Shown piece after piece: positions 8,203 to 17,159 of a stretch of DNA of 53,204 bases (positions are counted from its first letter, which is position 1; each line of letters opens with the position of its first letter). A program made the position numbers and the translations under genes. Under the pieces are notes generated by a model. That model saw nothing but the letters and a program-made list of their open reading frames with translations, did not search any database and was not told the origin of the DNA. This DNA is from an uncultured Bacteroidales bacterium (GTDB taxonomy: Bacteria > Bacteroidota > Bacteroidia > Bacteroidales > P3), in NCBI GenBank assembly GCA_937915785.1, contig CALGGY010000158.1, positions 1 through 53,204 of the forward strand. Reading direction: 5' to 3'.

Positions 8203-11163
8203 ATGTCAGAAGAAGTAAAAAGCATAAGATTAAGCAAAGCCGCCAAAGAATTCAACATCGGAGTAAGCACCGCCGTTGAATTCCTCAAAAAGAAAGGACA
8301 TCAGATTGACGACAACCCTAACACCAAAATATCGGGAGAGTTGTACGACCTGCTTGCTAAAAATTTCCAGTCGGAAAGGGCGGTAAAGGAAAACGCTGAA
8401 AAAATACAGATCACCACACCGGTGAAAAGCACCGTCTTGGACGCATCACAAAAGCAGAAACCCGACACTGCCGAACCAGTCAAGGACAACGACTCGGAAA
8501 TAATAATAAAAAACTACAACAAAAAAGCCGAGACAAAAACCGAAACAACCCCTGTCGAACCTGCAAAGCCTGCAACAACCGAACCTGCACCCGCACCCAA
8601 ACCGGAGCCAAAGCCGGAACCGGAACCTAAACCCGCCCCAGAGCCCAAGCCGCAACCCGCTCCCAAGCCCGAGCCTCCTGTTTCACCAGAACCTGCACAA
8701 CAACCCGAACCAAAACAAGAAACAGAACCGCCCACAGAACCCCAAAAAAACGAACCATCCAGCGACAACACACTGAAAATCACCGGACACATCGACCTCA
8801 ACTCCCTCAACGCCAAAAGCAGACCAGCAAAAAAATCGAAAGAACAGAAAGAGAAAGAACGGCAGAAACGCAAAAAAGCAGCAGACATGCCTCAGCCCGA
8901 ACCCCCGGCCGAAACACCAGCTGCCGACACTGCAGACCAAAAGCCCGAACCCCCGGCACCAGAGCCCAAGCCCGAAGTGGAAACCATAAAAGCCGTGGCT
9001 CCAAAACTCGAAGGCCCAAAAATCCTTGGCAAGATAGACCTGCCCCTGCCCGAACGCTCAAAACCATCCAAACGTGAGGACAAAGAGCATAAGAAAAAAC
9101 GCAAACGCATAGGCGAGGGCCCTGTGGACATCAACAACCCATCCAACCAAGGCGGCAACCCTCCCAAAAAGAAAGAACAGCGAAACGGAAACCAGCCCGC
9201 CCAGGGTAGCGGCAAAAAACGCGACAAGAAAAAAGCAGCCAAACAACCCGTGGTTATCGACGAAAAAGAAATCGAAAAGCAGATACACGACAACCTCGCC
9301 CGTCTGGCACCCATGGGCAAGTCGAAAACCTCGAAGCACCGCCGCGAAAAGCGTAAAAAAATACAAGAACAGATAGAAGACCGGCAGCTGTTGGAAAACG
9401 AAAGCAGAAACGTCCTCAAAGTTACCGAGTTCGTTACCGCCAACGACCTGGCCACCATGATGAACAAACCCGTAAACGAAATCATCTCTACCTGTTTCAT
9501 GGTGGGCATACCCATCTCCATCAACCAAAGGCTGGGCGCCGAAACCATACAGCTTATTGCCGACGAGTTTGGGTTCCAAGTGAATTTCGTCAGCGCAGAC
9601 GTAGTGGAGGCCATCCACGAAACCGAAGAAACCGACAGCGCCGACGACCTGCAGCCACGCACACCCATTGTTACCGTGATGGGACACGTGGACCACGGCA
9701 AAACATCGCTGCTCGACTACATACGCAAAACCAACGTTATCGCCGGCGAAGCCGGTGGCATAACCCAGCACATAGGCGCCTACGAGGTGGAAATGCCCGA
9801 CGGCCGCAAGATAACCTTCCTCGACACCCCCGGACACGAAGCCTTTACCGCCATGCGCGCCCGCGGAGCCAGCATCACCGACATAGCCATTATTGTGATA
9901 GCTGCCGACGACAAGGTGATGCCACAAACCATCGAGGCCATAAACCACGCTCAGGCCGCCAACGTGCCAATAGTGTTTGCCATAAACAAAATAGACAAAC
10001 CCGGCGCCGACCCCGACCGCATAAAAACCGAACTGGCCAACATGAACCTCCTCGTCGAAGAATGGGGCGGCAAATACCAAAGTCAGGACATTGCGGCCAA
10101 AAAAGGCATAAACATCGACCTGCTGCTCGAAAAAGTGCTGCTCGAAGCCGAAATGCTCGACCTCAAGGCCAACCCCAACAAACGCGCCAAAGGCACCATC
10201 ATCGAGTCGTCGCTCGACAAAGGCCGCGGATATGTGGCAAAAATACTGGTGCAGGACGGCACCATCCGTCAAGGCGATCCGGTGGTGGCCGGCAGCCATT
10301 TCGGACGAGTGAAAGCCATGTACAACGAGCGTAGCCAGATTGTGAAAGAGGCAGGCCCATCCACCCCGGTACTGCTCCTCGGTCTCGACGGAGCACCTCA
10401 GGCCGGCGACACTTTCAACGTGATGGAAAACGAAAAAGAGGCCAAGGAAATAGCCACACGCCGCCATCAGTTGCAACGCGAGCTGGGCATCCGCACACAA
10501 ACGCACATCACCCTCGACGAGATAGGCCGACGCATAGCTCTGGGCGATTTCAAAGAACTCAACCTCATTGTGAAAGGCGATGTGGACGGCTCGGTGGAAG
10601 CACTCTCCGACTCGCTGCTCAAACTCTCCACCGACGAGGTGCAGGTCAACGTCATACTCAAAGGCGTGGGACAGATTACCGAATCGGACGTACAGCTGGC
10701 CATTGCCTCCGAGGCAGTGATCATAGGGTTCCAGGTGCGTCCATCCATATCGGCTCGCAAACTGGCCGAAGCCGAAAAAATCGACATACGCCTCTACTCC
10801 ATCATCTATACCGCCATCAACGAGCTGAAAGATGCCATCGAAGGCATGCTATCGCCCGAAATTCAGGAAAAAGTGGTGGCCAACCTCGAAGTGCGCGAAA
10901 CTTTCCGCATCTCCAAAGTGGGCACCATCGCCGGATGTATGTGTCTCGACGGTAAGATAAACAAAAACACCAGTGTGCGCGTTATCCGCGACGGCATCGT
11001 GGTTTACACCGGCAACCTTGCTTCGCTCAAACGTTTCAAAGACGAGGTGAAAGAGGTGGTTTCCGGTCAGGACTGCGGCCTGAATATCGAGAACTTCAAC
11101 GACATCAAAGTTGGCGACATCATCGAAGGATACGAACAGATTGAGATAAAACGTAAATTGTAA
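8203..11163 (+). CDS. infB: Translation initiation factor IF-2
   Basis: A 986-residue GTPase that places initiator tRNA on the 30S subunit and promotes subunit joining. Regions: an N-terminal helical module (1-65, SIRLSKAAKEFNIGVSTAVEF); a long low-complexity linker (about 90-400) rich in Pro/Glu/Lys with repeated K-P-E-P and E-P-K-P units; the IF2-N domain (about 405-465); and a G domain with G1 G494HVDHGKT501, then DTPGHEAF and NKID. Domains II-IV follow to the end (GTIAGCMCLDGKI, then EGYEQIEIKRKL). The linker is typical of Bacteroidota IF-2. It is the last gene of the operon and is followed by a terminator. Confidence 0.97.
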   Translation: MSEEVKSIRLSKAAKEFNIGVSTAVEFLKKKGHQIDDNPNTKISGELYDLLAKNFQSERAVKENAEKIQITTPVKSTVLDASQKQKPDTAEPVKDNDSEIIIKNYNKKAETKTETTPVEPAKPATTEPAPAPKPEPKPEPEPKPAPEPKPQPAPKPEPPVSPEPAQQPEPKQETEPPTEPQKNEPSSDNTLKITGHIDLNSLNAKSRPAKKSKEQKEKERQKRKKAADMPQPEPPAETPAADTADQKPEPPAPEPKPEVETIKAVAPKLEGPKILGKIDLPLPERSKPSKREDKEHKKKRKRIGEGPVDINNPSNQGGNPPKKKEQRNGNQPAQGSGKKRDKKKAAKQPVVIDEKEIEKQIHDNLARLAPMGKSKTSKHRREKRKKIQEQIEDRQLLENESRNVLKVTEFVTANDLATMMNKPVNEIISTCFMVGIPISINQRLGAETIQLIADEFGFQVNFVSADVVEAIHETEETDSADDLQPRTPIVTVMGHVDHGKTSLLDYIRKTNVIAGEAGGITQHIGAYEVEMPDGRKITFLDTPGHEAFTAMRARGASITDIAIIVIAADDKVMPQTIEAINHAQAANVPIVFAINKIDKPGADPDRIKTELANMNLLVEEWGGKYQSQDIAAKKGINIDLLLEKVLLEAEMLDLKANPNKRAKGTIIESSLDKGRGYVAKILVQDGTIRQGDPVVAGSHFGRVKAMYNERSQIVKEAGPSTPVLLLGLDGAPQAGDTFNVMENEKEAKEIATRRHQLQRELGIRTQTHITLDEIGRRIALGDFKELNLIVKGDVDGSVEALSDSLLKLSTDEVQVNVILKGVGQITESDVQLAIASEAVIIGFQVRPSISARKLAEAEKIDIRLYSIIYTAINELKDAIEGMLSPEIQEKVVANLEVRETFRISKVGTIAGCMCLDGKINKNTSVRVIRDGIVVYTGNLASLKRFKDEVKEVVSGQDCGLNIENFNDIKVGDIIEGYEQIEIKRKL

Positions 11164-11184
11164 TAGTGTATTTCAATGGTGAAT

Positions 11185-11214
11185 GGCGGCTTGCTTCGGC
11201 ATGCCGCCTTTTTT
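11185..11214 (+). terminator. Terminator of the rimP-nusA-infB operon
   Basis: GGCGGC-T-TGC, tetraloop TTCG, GCA-T-GCCGCC, then TTTTTT. The stem has a T/T mismatch and is capped by C(TTCG)G, an unusually stable loop. It ends the infB transcript and lies about 50 bases from the convergent rnc 3' end. Confidence 0.9.
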
Positions 11215-11262
11215 GGTGTTGTAGGGTAGGGTGGAGTAAAGCAGGAATTATCCGGCCAAGGC

Positions 11263-12006
11263 TCATCTGTGTTCGGCAGGCGATGAGGTGTTTTCCGTTT
11301 CAAACAGGTGCTTGTATGTTTTTTCGGCGGCCAGCTGTTCCGAAGCCTTTATCGAAAAATCCACCGCCGACTCGTAGGCCTTGCCGTTGATAAGCACACG
11401 GCTCTCGTATTGTTTGCGTCCTCCGCAGTCGATAATGTTGACTACCTCAAACGACACTTTGCGGTGGTTGTGCTGGCCCCAGTCTATAAGCTTGCTTTTG
11501 AAATTCCAGTCGGTGCTGGCCATGGTGTCTATGTCCATATACACGCTTATAATACGGTTCGTAACCACCTTTTTGGTGAATTTGTATCCCCGTTCAAGGT
11601 AAATGGCGCCAATCAGGGCTTCGAAAGCATCGCCGTTGATGAATTTGAACATCGACTGCTGCCCTCTGAAACTAAGCAGCTCCGAAAGTCCTATTTTCCG
11701 TGCCACCTTGTTCAAGTTGTTGCGGCTCACTATCTTGGAACGCATCTCGGTAAGGAAACCCTCCTCCTGCAGAGGGTATTTGTGGAAAAGGTAGTCGGCC
11801 ACCACGGAGCTGAGCACGGCATCGCCAAGATATTCAAGGCGCTCGTTGTTTATTTTGGAGCCGTTCAATAGCTCTTTGGAGTTGGAGCGGTGCCTGAAGG
11901 CAAGCTCGTACAACTCATTGTTTTTGGGCCGGAACCCAAGCACGTTTTTGAAGAAATTTTGGAATTGTTCGGTTTCGCCCCTGTTTTTTTTCCTGAAAAG
12001 CGACAC
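11263..12006 (-). CDS. rnc: Ribonuclease III
   Basis: A 247-residue double-stranded-RNA endonuclease for rRNA and mRNA processing. The RNase III signature N-E55-R-L-E58-Y-L-G-D62-A-V-L and the second acidic pair in GDAFEALIGAIYLE (D126, E129) are intact. A dsRNA-binding domain follows at about residues 165-235 (DWNFKSKLIDWGQHN.., SAVDFSIKASEQLAAEKTY). It is the third gene of an acpP-fabF-rnc operon, starting 11 bases after the fabF stop, an arrangement common in Bacteroidota. Confidence 0.96.
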   Translation of the reverse strand: MSLFRKKNRGETEQFQNFFKNVLGFRPKNNELYELAFRHRSNSKELLNGSKINNERLEYLGDAVLSSVVADYLFHKYPLQEEGFLTEMRSKIVSRNNLNKVARKIGLSELLSFRGQQSMFKFINGDAFEALIGAIYLERGYKFTKKVVTNRIISVYMDIDTMASTDWNFKSKLIDWGQHNHRKVSFEVVNIIDCGGRKQYESRVLINGKAYESAVDFSIKASEQLAAEKTYKHLFETENTSSPAEHR

Positions 12007-12017
12007 GTTTTCTGTTT

Positions 12018-13268
12018 TTATTTTTGGATTTTGCCGAAAGCTATGCTCACGTTGTGACCTCCGAAACCGAAGGTGTTGCTAAGGGCGTAGTTCACTTCGC
12101 GTTTTTTGGCAGTGCCGAAAGTGTAGTCCAGCGAAGGTATTGCCGGATCGTCGGTGAAGTGGTTTATTGTTGGCGGCACTACGTTGTTTTGTATGGCCAG
12201 CACTGTGGCTATGGCCTCTATTGCTCCAGCGGCACCAAGCAGATGGCCCGTCATGGATTTTGTGGAGTTTATGCTTATGTTTTTAGCATGGCTGCCGAAG
12301 AGAGTTTCGATGGCTTTGGGCTCCGATATGTCGCCCAGCGGTGTGGATGTGCCGTGGGTGTTTATGTGGTCTATGTCCGTCATTCGCAGACCGGCTTCAT
12401 CTATGGCCTGTTTCATGGCCTGTCGGGCGCCAAGTCCCTCGGGATGGGGTGCCGTTATGTGATAGGCATCGGCCGTAAGTCCGCAACCCAGTATTTCGGC
12501 ATATATTTTTGCGCCACGTGCCACGGCATGTTCGTATTCTTCCAGAACAAGAGCTCCGGCACCCTCGCCCATAACAAAACCGTCGCGATCTTTGTCGAAC
12601 GGGCGCGAGGCTGTTTGTGGCGAGTCGTTGCGTGTGGAAAGCGCCTGCATGGCGTTGAAACCGCCAATGCCGCACAATGTAACAGCCGCTTCCGACCCAC
12701 CGGCAACAAAGGCAGTGGCCTTGTTCAGACGTATAAGGTTGAAAGCGTCCACTATGGCATTGGCCGACGATGCGCATGCCGACACTGTCCCGTAGTTGGG
12801 ACCACGCAATCCGTTACGTATGGAGATGCATCCCGCACATATGTCGGAAATCATTTGTATGCAAAAAAATGGGCTGAACCGAGGTGCTCCACCCCTTTGG
12901 CCGTAGTCGAGGCAACCTTTCTCGAACGAACCGATGCCTCCTATGCCCGATGCCCAAATAACACCTATCCGGTCTTTGTCCTCGGCGGACAGGTCGAGGT
13001 CCGAGTCTTTCAACGCTTCCTCCGAGGCCACAACGCCATACTGTGTGTACAGGTCGTATTTGTGACTCTCTTTTTTGTCCATGTAGGGCAAAATGTCGAA
13101 ACCTTTTACCTCGCAGGCAAATCGCGTCTTAAGCAGTTCCGCATCAAAGTGAGTAATAAAATTAGCACCACTTACTCCGGTCAGCAGCGAATTCCAATAT
13201 TCTGGAACTGTGTTTCCAATCGGAGTAAGTGATCCTAATCCAGTAACAACTACTCGCTTAAGATTCAT
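12018..13268 (-). CDS. fabF: 3-oxoacyl-[acyl-carrier-protein] synthase II
   Basis: A 416-residue condensing enzyme that elongates acyl-ACP with malonyl-ACP in fatty acid synthesis. The catalytic triad is C165 (TVSACASSANAI), H305 (NTHGTSTPLGD) and H342 (GHLLGAAG), with K337 in NSTKSMTGH. It starts with LKRVVVTGLGSLTPIG, as in the family. It starts 24 bases after the acpP stop, so enzyme and carrier are co-expressed. Confidence 0.97.
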   Translation of the reverse strand: MNLKRVVVTGLGSLTPIGNTVPEYWNSLLTGVSGANFITHFDAELLKTRFACEVKGFDILPYMDKKESHKYDLYTQYGVVASEEALKDSDLDLSAEDKDRIGVIWASGIGGIGSFEKGCLDYGQRGGAPRFSPFFCIQMISDICAGCISIRNGLRGPNYGTVSACASSANAIVDAFNLIRLNKATAFVAGGSEAAVTLCGIGGFNAMQALSTRNDSPQTASRPFDKDRDGFVMGEGAGALVLEEYEHAVARGAKIYAEILGCGLTADAYHITAPHPEGLGARQAMKQAIDEAGLRMTDIDHINTHGTSTPLGDISEPKAIETLFGSHAKNISINSTKSMTGHLLGAAGAIEAIATVLAIQNNVVPPTINHFTDDPAIPSLDYTFGTAKKREVNYALSNTFGFGGHNVSIAFGKIQK

Positions 13269-13292
13269 GCAAATCTGAAAGTGGGAGTGTAC

Positions 13293-13529
13293 TTACTTTG
13301 TTGCGTTTTCAATAAAGGCGATAGCGTCGCCAACAGTTGAGATTTTTTCTGCGGCTTCGTCAGGAATCTGTATGCCAAATTCCTTCTCAAGCTCCATAAT
13401 CAATTCTACTGTATCCAATGAGTCAGCTCCTAAATCATTAGAGAAGCTTGCTTCCGGAGTCACTTCGTTTTCGTCAACTCCAAGCTTATCAACGATGATA
13501 GCTTTTACTTTTTCTGTAATTTCAGACAT
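13293..13529 (-). CDS. acpP: Acyl carrier protein
   Basis: A 78-residue acidic four-helix protein that carries growing acyl chains on 4'-phosphopantetheine. The attachment site is S37 in LGADSLDTVELIMELE. Other conserved segments are VKAIIVDKLGVDENEVTPEASF and ISTVGDAIAFIE. It is the first gene of acpP-fabF-rnc, with a -7-like box about 30 bases upstream. Confidence 0.97.
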   Translation of the reverse strand: MSEITEKVKAIIVDKLGVDENEVTPEASFSNDLGADSLDTVELIMELEKEFGIQIPDEAAEKISTVGDAIAFIENATK

Positions 13530-13558
13530 GTTTATAAAGTTTTTGAATTAAACAAGAT

Positions 13559-13567
13559 GCAAAGTAA
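13559..13567 (-). promoter_or_regulatory. Putative -7 box of acpP-fabF-rnc
   Basis: On the minus strand this reads TTACTTTGC. It matches TAnnTTTG with one mismatch, 30 bases before the acpP ATG. It is weaker than the other boxes in this window. Confidence 0.45.
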
Positions 13568-13951
13568 CGAATAAAATTCCAATTTTCAACCATTTTTCGG
13601 ATTTTTTTTTGCTCATCAAAGTGTAATTATGGTGAAAATCAAATTGATAGCATATTTTATTTTTAGAATTTTTTAGAAATTCAAATTGGTAATTGTAAAT
13701 ATTTGTTATACAGTAAAATAACAGCAACAACTCCTGTAAATATTTGAAACTCAGCCAATTGTTTTATTTGTATTTTTTTCTGTTTTTTTGCTCGAAAATT
13801 GTTATTTTTGCATCGTTTTTGATGAAAAAAAACGTCATTTTTGCTGTTTTTACACTTAAAACGCTGGTTTTTAGGATGATATTTGGTGAAATCAGTTCTT
13901 TCAAAAATGGCTATATTATTTAAAACCAATTAGATAGATAAATAAAATATT
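13568..13951. other. A/T-rich divergent intergenic region acpP / purN
   Basis: About 380 very A/T-rich bases between divergent genes. It holds a plus-strand -7 box (13803-13810) and one possible short ORF: ATG 13822 to TAA 13923, 33 residues, MKKNVIFAVFTLKTLVFRM and onward, with a hydrophobic N-terminal half. The ORF begins 12 bases after the box and ends 28 bases before purN. It could be a real small membrane peptide or chance. No RNA gene recognised. Confidence 0.4.
13803..13810 (+). promoter_or_regulatory. -7 box upstream of purN
   Basis: TATTTTTG followed by CA. It lies about 140 bases before purN and just upstream of the possible 33-codon ORF, so the purN transcript would have a long leader. 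Confidence 0.5.
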
Positions 13952-14533
13952 ATGACCAACATCGTGCGAATTGCAATTTTTGGATCGGGCAACGGCACCA
14001 ACGCGCAGCGCATAACCGAATATTTTGCCAACAAACCCGAAGTGGAGGTAGCCACCTTTGTTACAAACAAAAAGGATGCTTACATATCACAGCGCGCCAA
14101 AAACCTTGGCGTACCATGCGTTTATTTTTCATGTAACGATTTCTACGAAACCGACTCGGTTCTCGACTATTTGAAAGAGTGCGGGATCGATTATGTCATT
14201 TTGGCAGGTTTTTTGTGGCTGGTGCCTCAAAATCTGCTCACGGCTTTTTCGCGGCGTATCATCAACATACATCCTGCCCTGCTGCCCAAATATGGTGGCA
14301 AAGGTATGTACGGTGAGCGCGTGCACGAGGCTGTAATAGCCGCTGGCGAAAAAGAGAGCGGCATCACCATTCATTTCGTTGACGAGCACTACGACCAAGG
14401 CACCACCATTTTCCAAGCCACCTGCCAAGTTGCTCCCACCGACACCCCCGACACCCTTGCTCAAAAAATCCACAAGCTGGAATACGAGCATTTCCCGGTG
14501 GTGATAGAAAAGGTTGTTTTGGGCCGGATGTAA
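13952..14533 (+). CDS. purN: Phosphoribosylglycinamide formyltransferase
   Basis: A 193-residue cytosolic enzyme that formylates GAR with 10-formyl-THF, step 3 of purine synthesis. It opens with IAIFGSGNGTNAQRI (phosphate loop). The catalytic N105-x-H107 lies in NIHPALLP, and D144 in FVDEHYDQG. Length fits the family. No other purine gene is nearby; 59 bases separate it from the glycosyltransferase, which may share its transcript. Confidence 0.95.
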   Translation: MTNIVRIAIFGSGNGTNAQRITEYFANKPEVEVATFVTNKKDAYISQRAKNLGVPCVYFSCNDFYETDSVLDYLKECGIDYVILAGFLWLVPQNLLTAFSRRIINIHPALLPKYGGKGMYGERVHEAVIAAGEKESGITIHFVDEHYDQGTTIFQATCQVAPTDTPDTLAQKIHKLEYEHFPVVIEKVVLGRM

Positions 14534-14592
14534 TAAATCCCCACATCTGGCGTTATTCTTTTTTTATCTCCCAAAAACAAGTATAGCACAGT

Positions 14593-15723
14593 ATGCGTAT
14601 TGCGGTAAACACACGTCTGCTTTTGGAAGGAAGGTTGGATGGCATAGGGTGGTTCGAGTACGAGTCGTTGCGCCGAATTGTGGCGGCTCATCCCGAACAC
14701 GAGTTTTTGTTCTTTTTCGACCGTAAGCCCTCGCGCGACTTTATCTTTGCCGACAACGTGTGTCCTGTGGTGCTTTTCCCTCCCACGCGTCATCCCCTGT
14801 TGTGGCATATCTATTTCGAATTCAGCCTGCCGCGTGCCCTGCGCCGCCACAAAGCCGACCTGCTTGTGTCGCCCGACGGGTGGATACCTCTCAGAAGCCC
14901 GGTGCCGGTGCTCAACGTCATCCACGACCTCAATTTCGAGCATTTCGACGATTTTATGGCCCCTTCACACCAGCGCTATTTCAAGTTCTTCTTCCCACGC
15001 TTTGCACGTAATGCATCGCGGTTGGCCACAGTGTCGGAATTCTCCAAGCGCGACATCGCCGAAACATACGGTGTGCTCAAGGACCGCATCGATGTGGTTT
15101 ACAACGGCGCCCACTCCATGTACCGCCCATATCCCAGCCAAGTGCAGGCCGAAATACGCAACCGCTACACCGGCGGATGCCCCTATTTTATTTTTGTTGG
15201 CACGATATTGAAACGCAAAAACCTCGACACCCTGTTCGCCGCCTTCGACCTTTTCAAAGAAACCGACACCACCGGAACCAAACTGCTGGTGGTTGGCAGC
15301 CGCAAATGGTGGAAAGGCGACATCGAAAACGCATACCTTGCCATGCACCACAAAAGCGACGTGGTATTTGCCGGACGAGTCGACGCCGCCCTGCTCGGCA
15401 AAATGATGTCGGCAGCCACGGCCCTGGCATACGTCTCGTATTTCGAGGGATTCGGCATACCTATAATGGAGGCTTTCTACGCCGAAACGCCGGTGCTCAC
15501 TTCCAACGTAACGTCAATGCCCGAAGTGTCAGGCGATGCAGCCCTGCAGGTGAACCCCTATTCGGCAACCGACATTGCCGAAGCCCTGCAAAAGCTGGCT
15601 ACCGACCACAGCCTCCGCTCAGACCTTGTGGAAAAAGGCAGGCTACAACGCCAAAAGTTCAGCTGGGACCAAACCGCCAGCCTGCTTTGGCAAAGTATCA
15701 TCAAAACCATAGGCGAAAAGTGA
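14593..15723 (+). CDS. GT4-family glycosyltransferase (GT-B fold)
   Basis: A 376-residue cytoplasmic sugar transferase. The C-terminal half carries the GT4 features: FVGTILKRKNLDTLFAAF, then GRVDAALLGKMMSAATALAYVSYFEGFGIPIMEA (the E-x7-E region with FEGFG-P-EA), then PVLTSNVTSMPEVSG. The N-terminal half has VIHDLNFEHF and VSEFSKRDIAE, seen in mannosyl- and glucosyltransferases of this group. Donor and acceptor cannot be read from sequence. Its TGA overlaps the GTG start of the OmpA-family gene (GTGA), so the two are probably translationally coupled and may both serve the cell envelope. Confidence 0.9.
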   Translation: MRIAVNTRLLLEGRLDGIGWFEYESLRRIVAAHPEHEFLFFFDRKPSRDFIFADNVCPVVLFPPTRHPLLWHIYFEFSLPRALRRHKADLLVSPDGWIPLRSPVPVLNVIHDLNFEHFDDFMAPSHQRYFKFFFPRFARNASRLATVSEFSKRDIAETYGVLKDRIDVVYNGAHSMYRPYPSQVQAEIRNRYTGGCPYFIFVGTILKRKNLDTLFAAFDLFKETDTTGTKLLVVGSRKWWKGDIENAYLAMHHKSDVVFAGRVDAALLGKMMSAATALAYVSYFEGFGIPIMEAFYAETPVLTSNVTSMPEVSGDAALQVNPYSATDIAEALQKLATDHSLRSDLVEKGRLQRQKFSWDQTASLLWQSIIKTIGEK

Positions 15724-16889
15724 AACTCCCCGCAAAAATACTTACGGCCATTGCATTTGCCATTGCGGCGATGCCCTGTATGCACGGGCAGCAGGAAGGG
15801 CGCAACCTTATAAGCAACCCGAGTTTCGAAAAACACCGCCGCTGCCCCGACAAGATAGACCCCGTGGGAGTGCTCAAGATAGTGAACGCATGGTTTCAGC
15901 CCACCAACGGCTCGGCCGACTACTACCATGTGTGCGGCGGGCGCGAGTGCCTTGTGCCAAACAACAAGCTGGGATTCCAGCAGCCACGCACCGGCGAGGC
16001 ATATTGCGGCATATACTGCTCCAAGGACAACTACCGCGAGTACTTGCAAACCCAGCTCGAACAACCGCTGCGCGTAGGACAAACCTACCGCCTTTCTTTT
16101 TTTGTAAGCCTCTCCGAATACTCTACCGGCGCCGTGGCCACAATAGGAGGACTGCTCACCAATCTGCCGCCAAGCGACACCACAAGGGCAATACTTATGA
16201 AAAAAGACATCCGCCAAATAACATCACGCATATCGCAGACAACCATGAATTATTTCGAGCCACAGGTGGTGAACGATGTGCGGAAAACACTCATGGACAC
16301 ACAAGGGTGGATGGAGATAACAGGCGATTTTGTGGCACAGGGCGGCGAGGAGTACCTTACCATAGGCAATTTTTTCTCGGCGGCAAACTCGGGATATGTC
16401 GACGACACAGTGCTGCTCACATACCTGCTGCCAGGATCTTATTATTATGTGGATGATGTTAGACTGTATTGTCTGACCTGCGACGACGACAGCGATTTTG
16501 CCGACATCCCTGCACAAAAAAAAGACACCACACACTACAAAGTGGGAGCCACATTTGTGCTGAACAACATTTTTTTCGACACCGACAAAAGCACCCTGCT
16601 GCAACAGTCGTACCACGAACTCCAGTTCCTTATTGCTATACTGGAATCGCACCCCAAGATGAAAATAGAAATATCGGGACACACTGACAGTCAGGGCTCC
16701 GACCTGCACAACCAGCAGCTGTCCGAAAACAGGGCCAAAGAGGTGGTGGACTATCTGGTGGAAAACGGAATAGACGAAAAACGCCTGAAATTCAAAGGTT
16801 ACGGTAAAAACCAGCCCATTGCCACCAACGCCAACGAGGAAGGCCGCCGCAAAAACCGCAGGGTAGAGTTCAAAATACTCGACTTGTAA
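15720..16889 (+). CDS. OmpA-family envelope protein with N-terminal NPSFE-type domain
   Basis: 389 residues. The start is GTG 15720, overlapping the previous stop by GTGA; it is preferred because it gives a signal peptide (VKLPAKILTAIAFAIAAMP, cleavage near HGQ). Residues about 25-250 form a beta-rich domain opening NLISNPSFEKHRRCP. This resembles carbohydrate-binding-like modules found before OmpA domains in Bacteroidota. Residues about 275-389 are an OmpA-like peptidoglycan-binding domain: NIFFDTDKSTLLQQS, EISGHTDSQGSDLHN, LSENRAKEVVDYL, and NRRVEFKIL with the conserved D and R. It probably links the outer membrane or surface glycan to peptidoglycan. No lipobox is seen. Confidence 0.85.
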   Translation: MKLPAKILTAIAFAIAAMPCMHGQQEGRNLISNPSFEKHRRCPDKIDPVGVLKIVNAWFQPTNGSADYYHVCGGRECLVPNNKLGFQQPRTGEAYCGIYCSKDNYREYLQTQLEQPLRVGQTYRLSFFVSLSEYSTGAVATIGGLLTNLPPSDTTRAILMKKDIRQITSRISQTTMNYFEPQVVNDVRKTLMDTQGWMEITGDFVAQGGEEYLTIGNFFSAANSGYVDDTVLLTYLLPGSYYYVDDVRLYCLTCDDDSDFADIPAQKKDTTHYKVGATFVLNNIFFDTDKSTLLQQSYHELQFLIAILESHPKMKIEISGHTDSQGSDLHNQQLSENRAKEVVDYLVENGIDEKRLKFKGYGKNQPIATNANEEGRRKNRRVEFKILDL

Positions 16890-17063
16890 AAAAATCACCC
16901 TACTTTATTTTATCACCTTAATATGCCACCGGCACAAAAGCAACGGCATCGGTGAAACAAAACACATGGCATAAGTGTCAATATTATCGGTTCCGATGGA
17001 TGCCGGAAAGACGCGTTTCGCATTCTTAACATAAAAAAAATTGTAAAAACAGAAAATAAAACG

Positions 17064-17071
17064 TATCTTTG
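17064..17071 (+). promoter_or_regulatory. -7 box of the giant surface-protein gene
   Basis: TATCTTTG followed by CA, 88 bases before ATG 17160. It is a clear match to the consensus. The rest of the 270-base gap upstream (16890-17063) shows nothing recognisable. Confidence 0.7.
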
Positions 17072-17159
17072 CAGTGCGTGTTTTACCCGTTTTTTTTTGG
17101 TGAAATGCGTCGAAATATTAAGTTATAAAGATAAACAACGAAGAAAAATACATATAGTT

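Noticed and set aside
8580..8700. Repetitive Pro/Glu codons in infB as a possible tandem-repeat or CRISPR-like element
   Set aside because: The repetition follows the irregular Pro/Glu/Lys linker of IF-2; no fixed repeat and spacer pattern. No CRISPR array was seen anywhere.
9058..10506. 482-codon minus-strand ORF opposite infB
   Set aside because: Shadow of infB: the sense frame carries all IF-2 motifs, and the antisense peptide is His/Val/Gly-rich without domain patterns.
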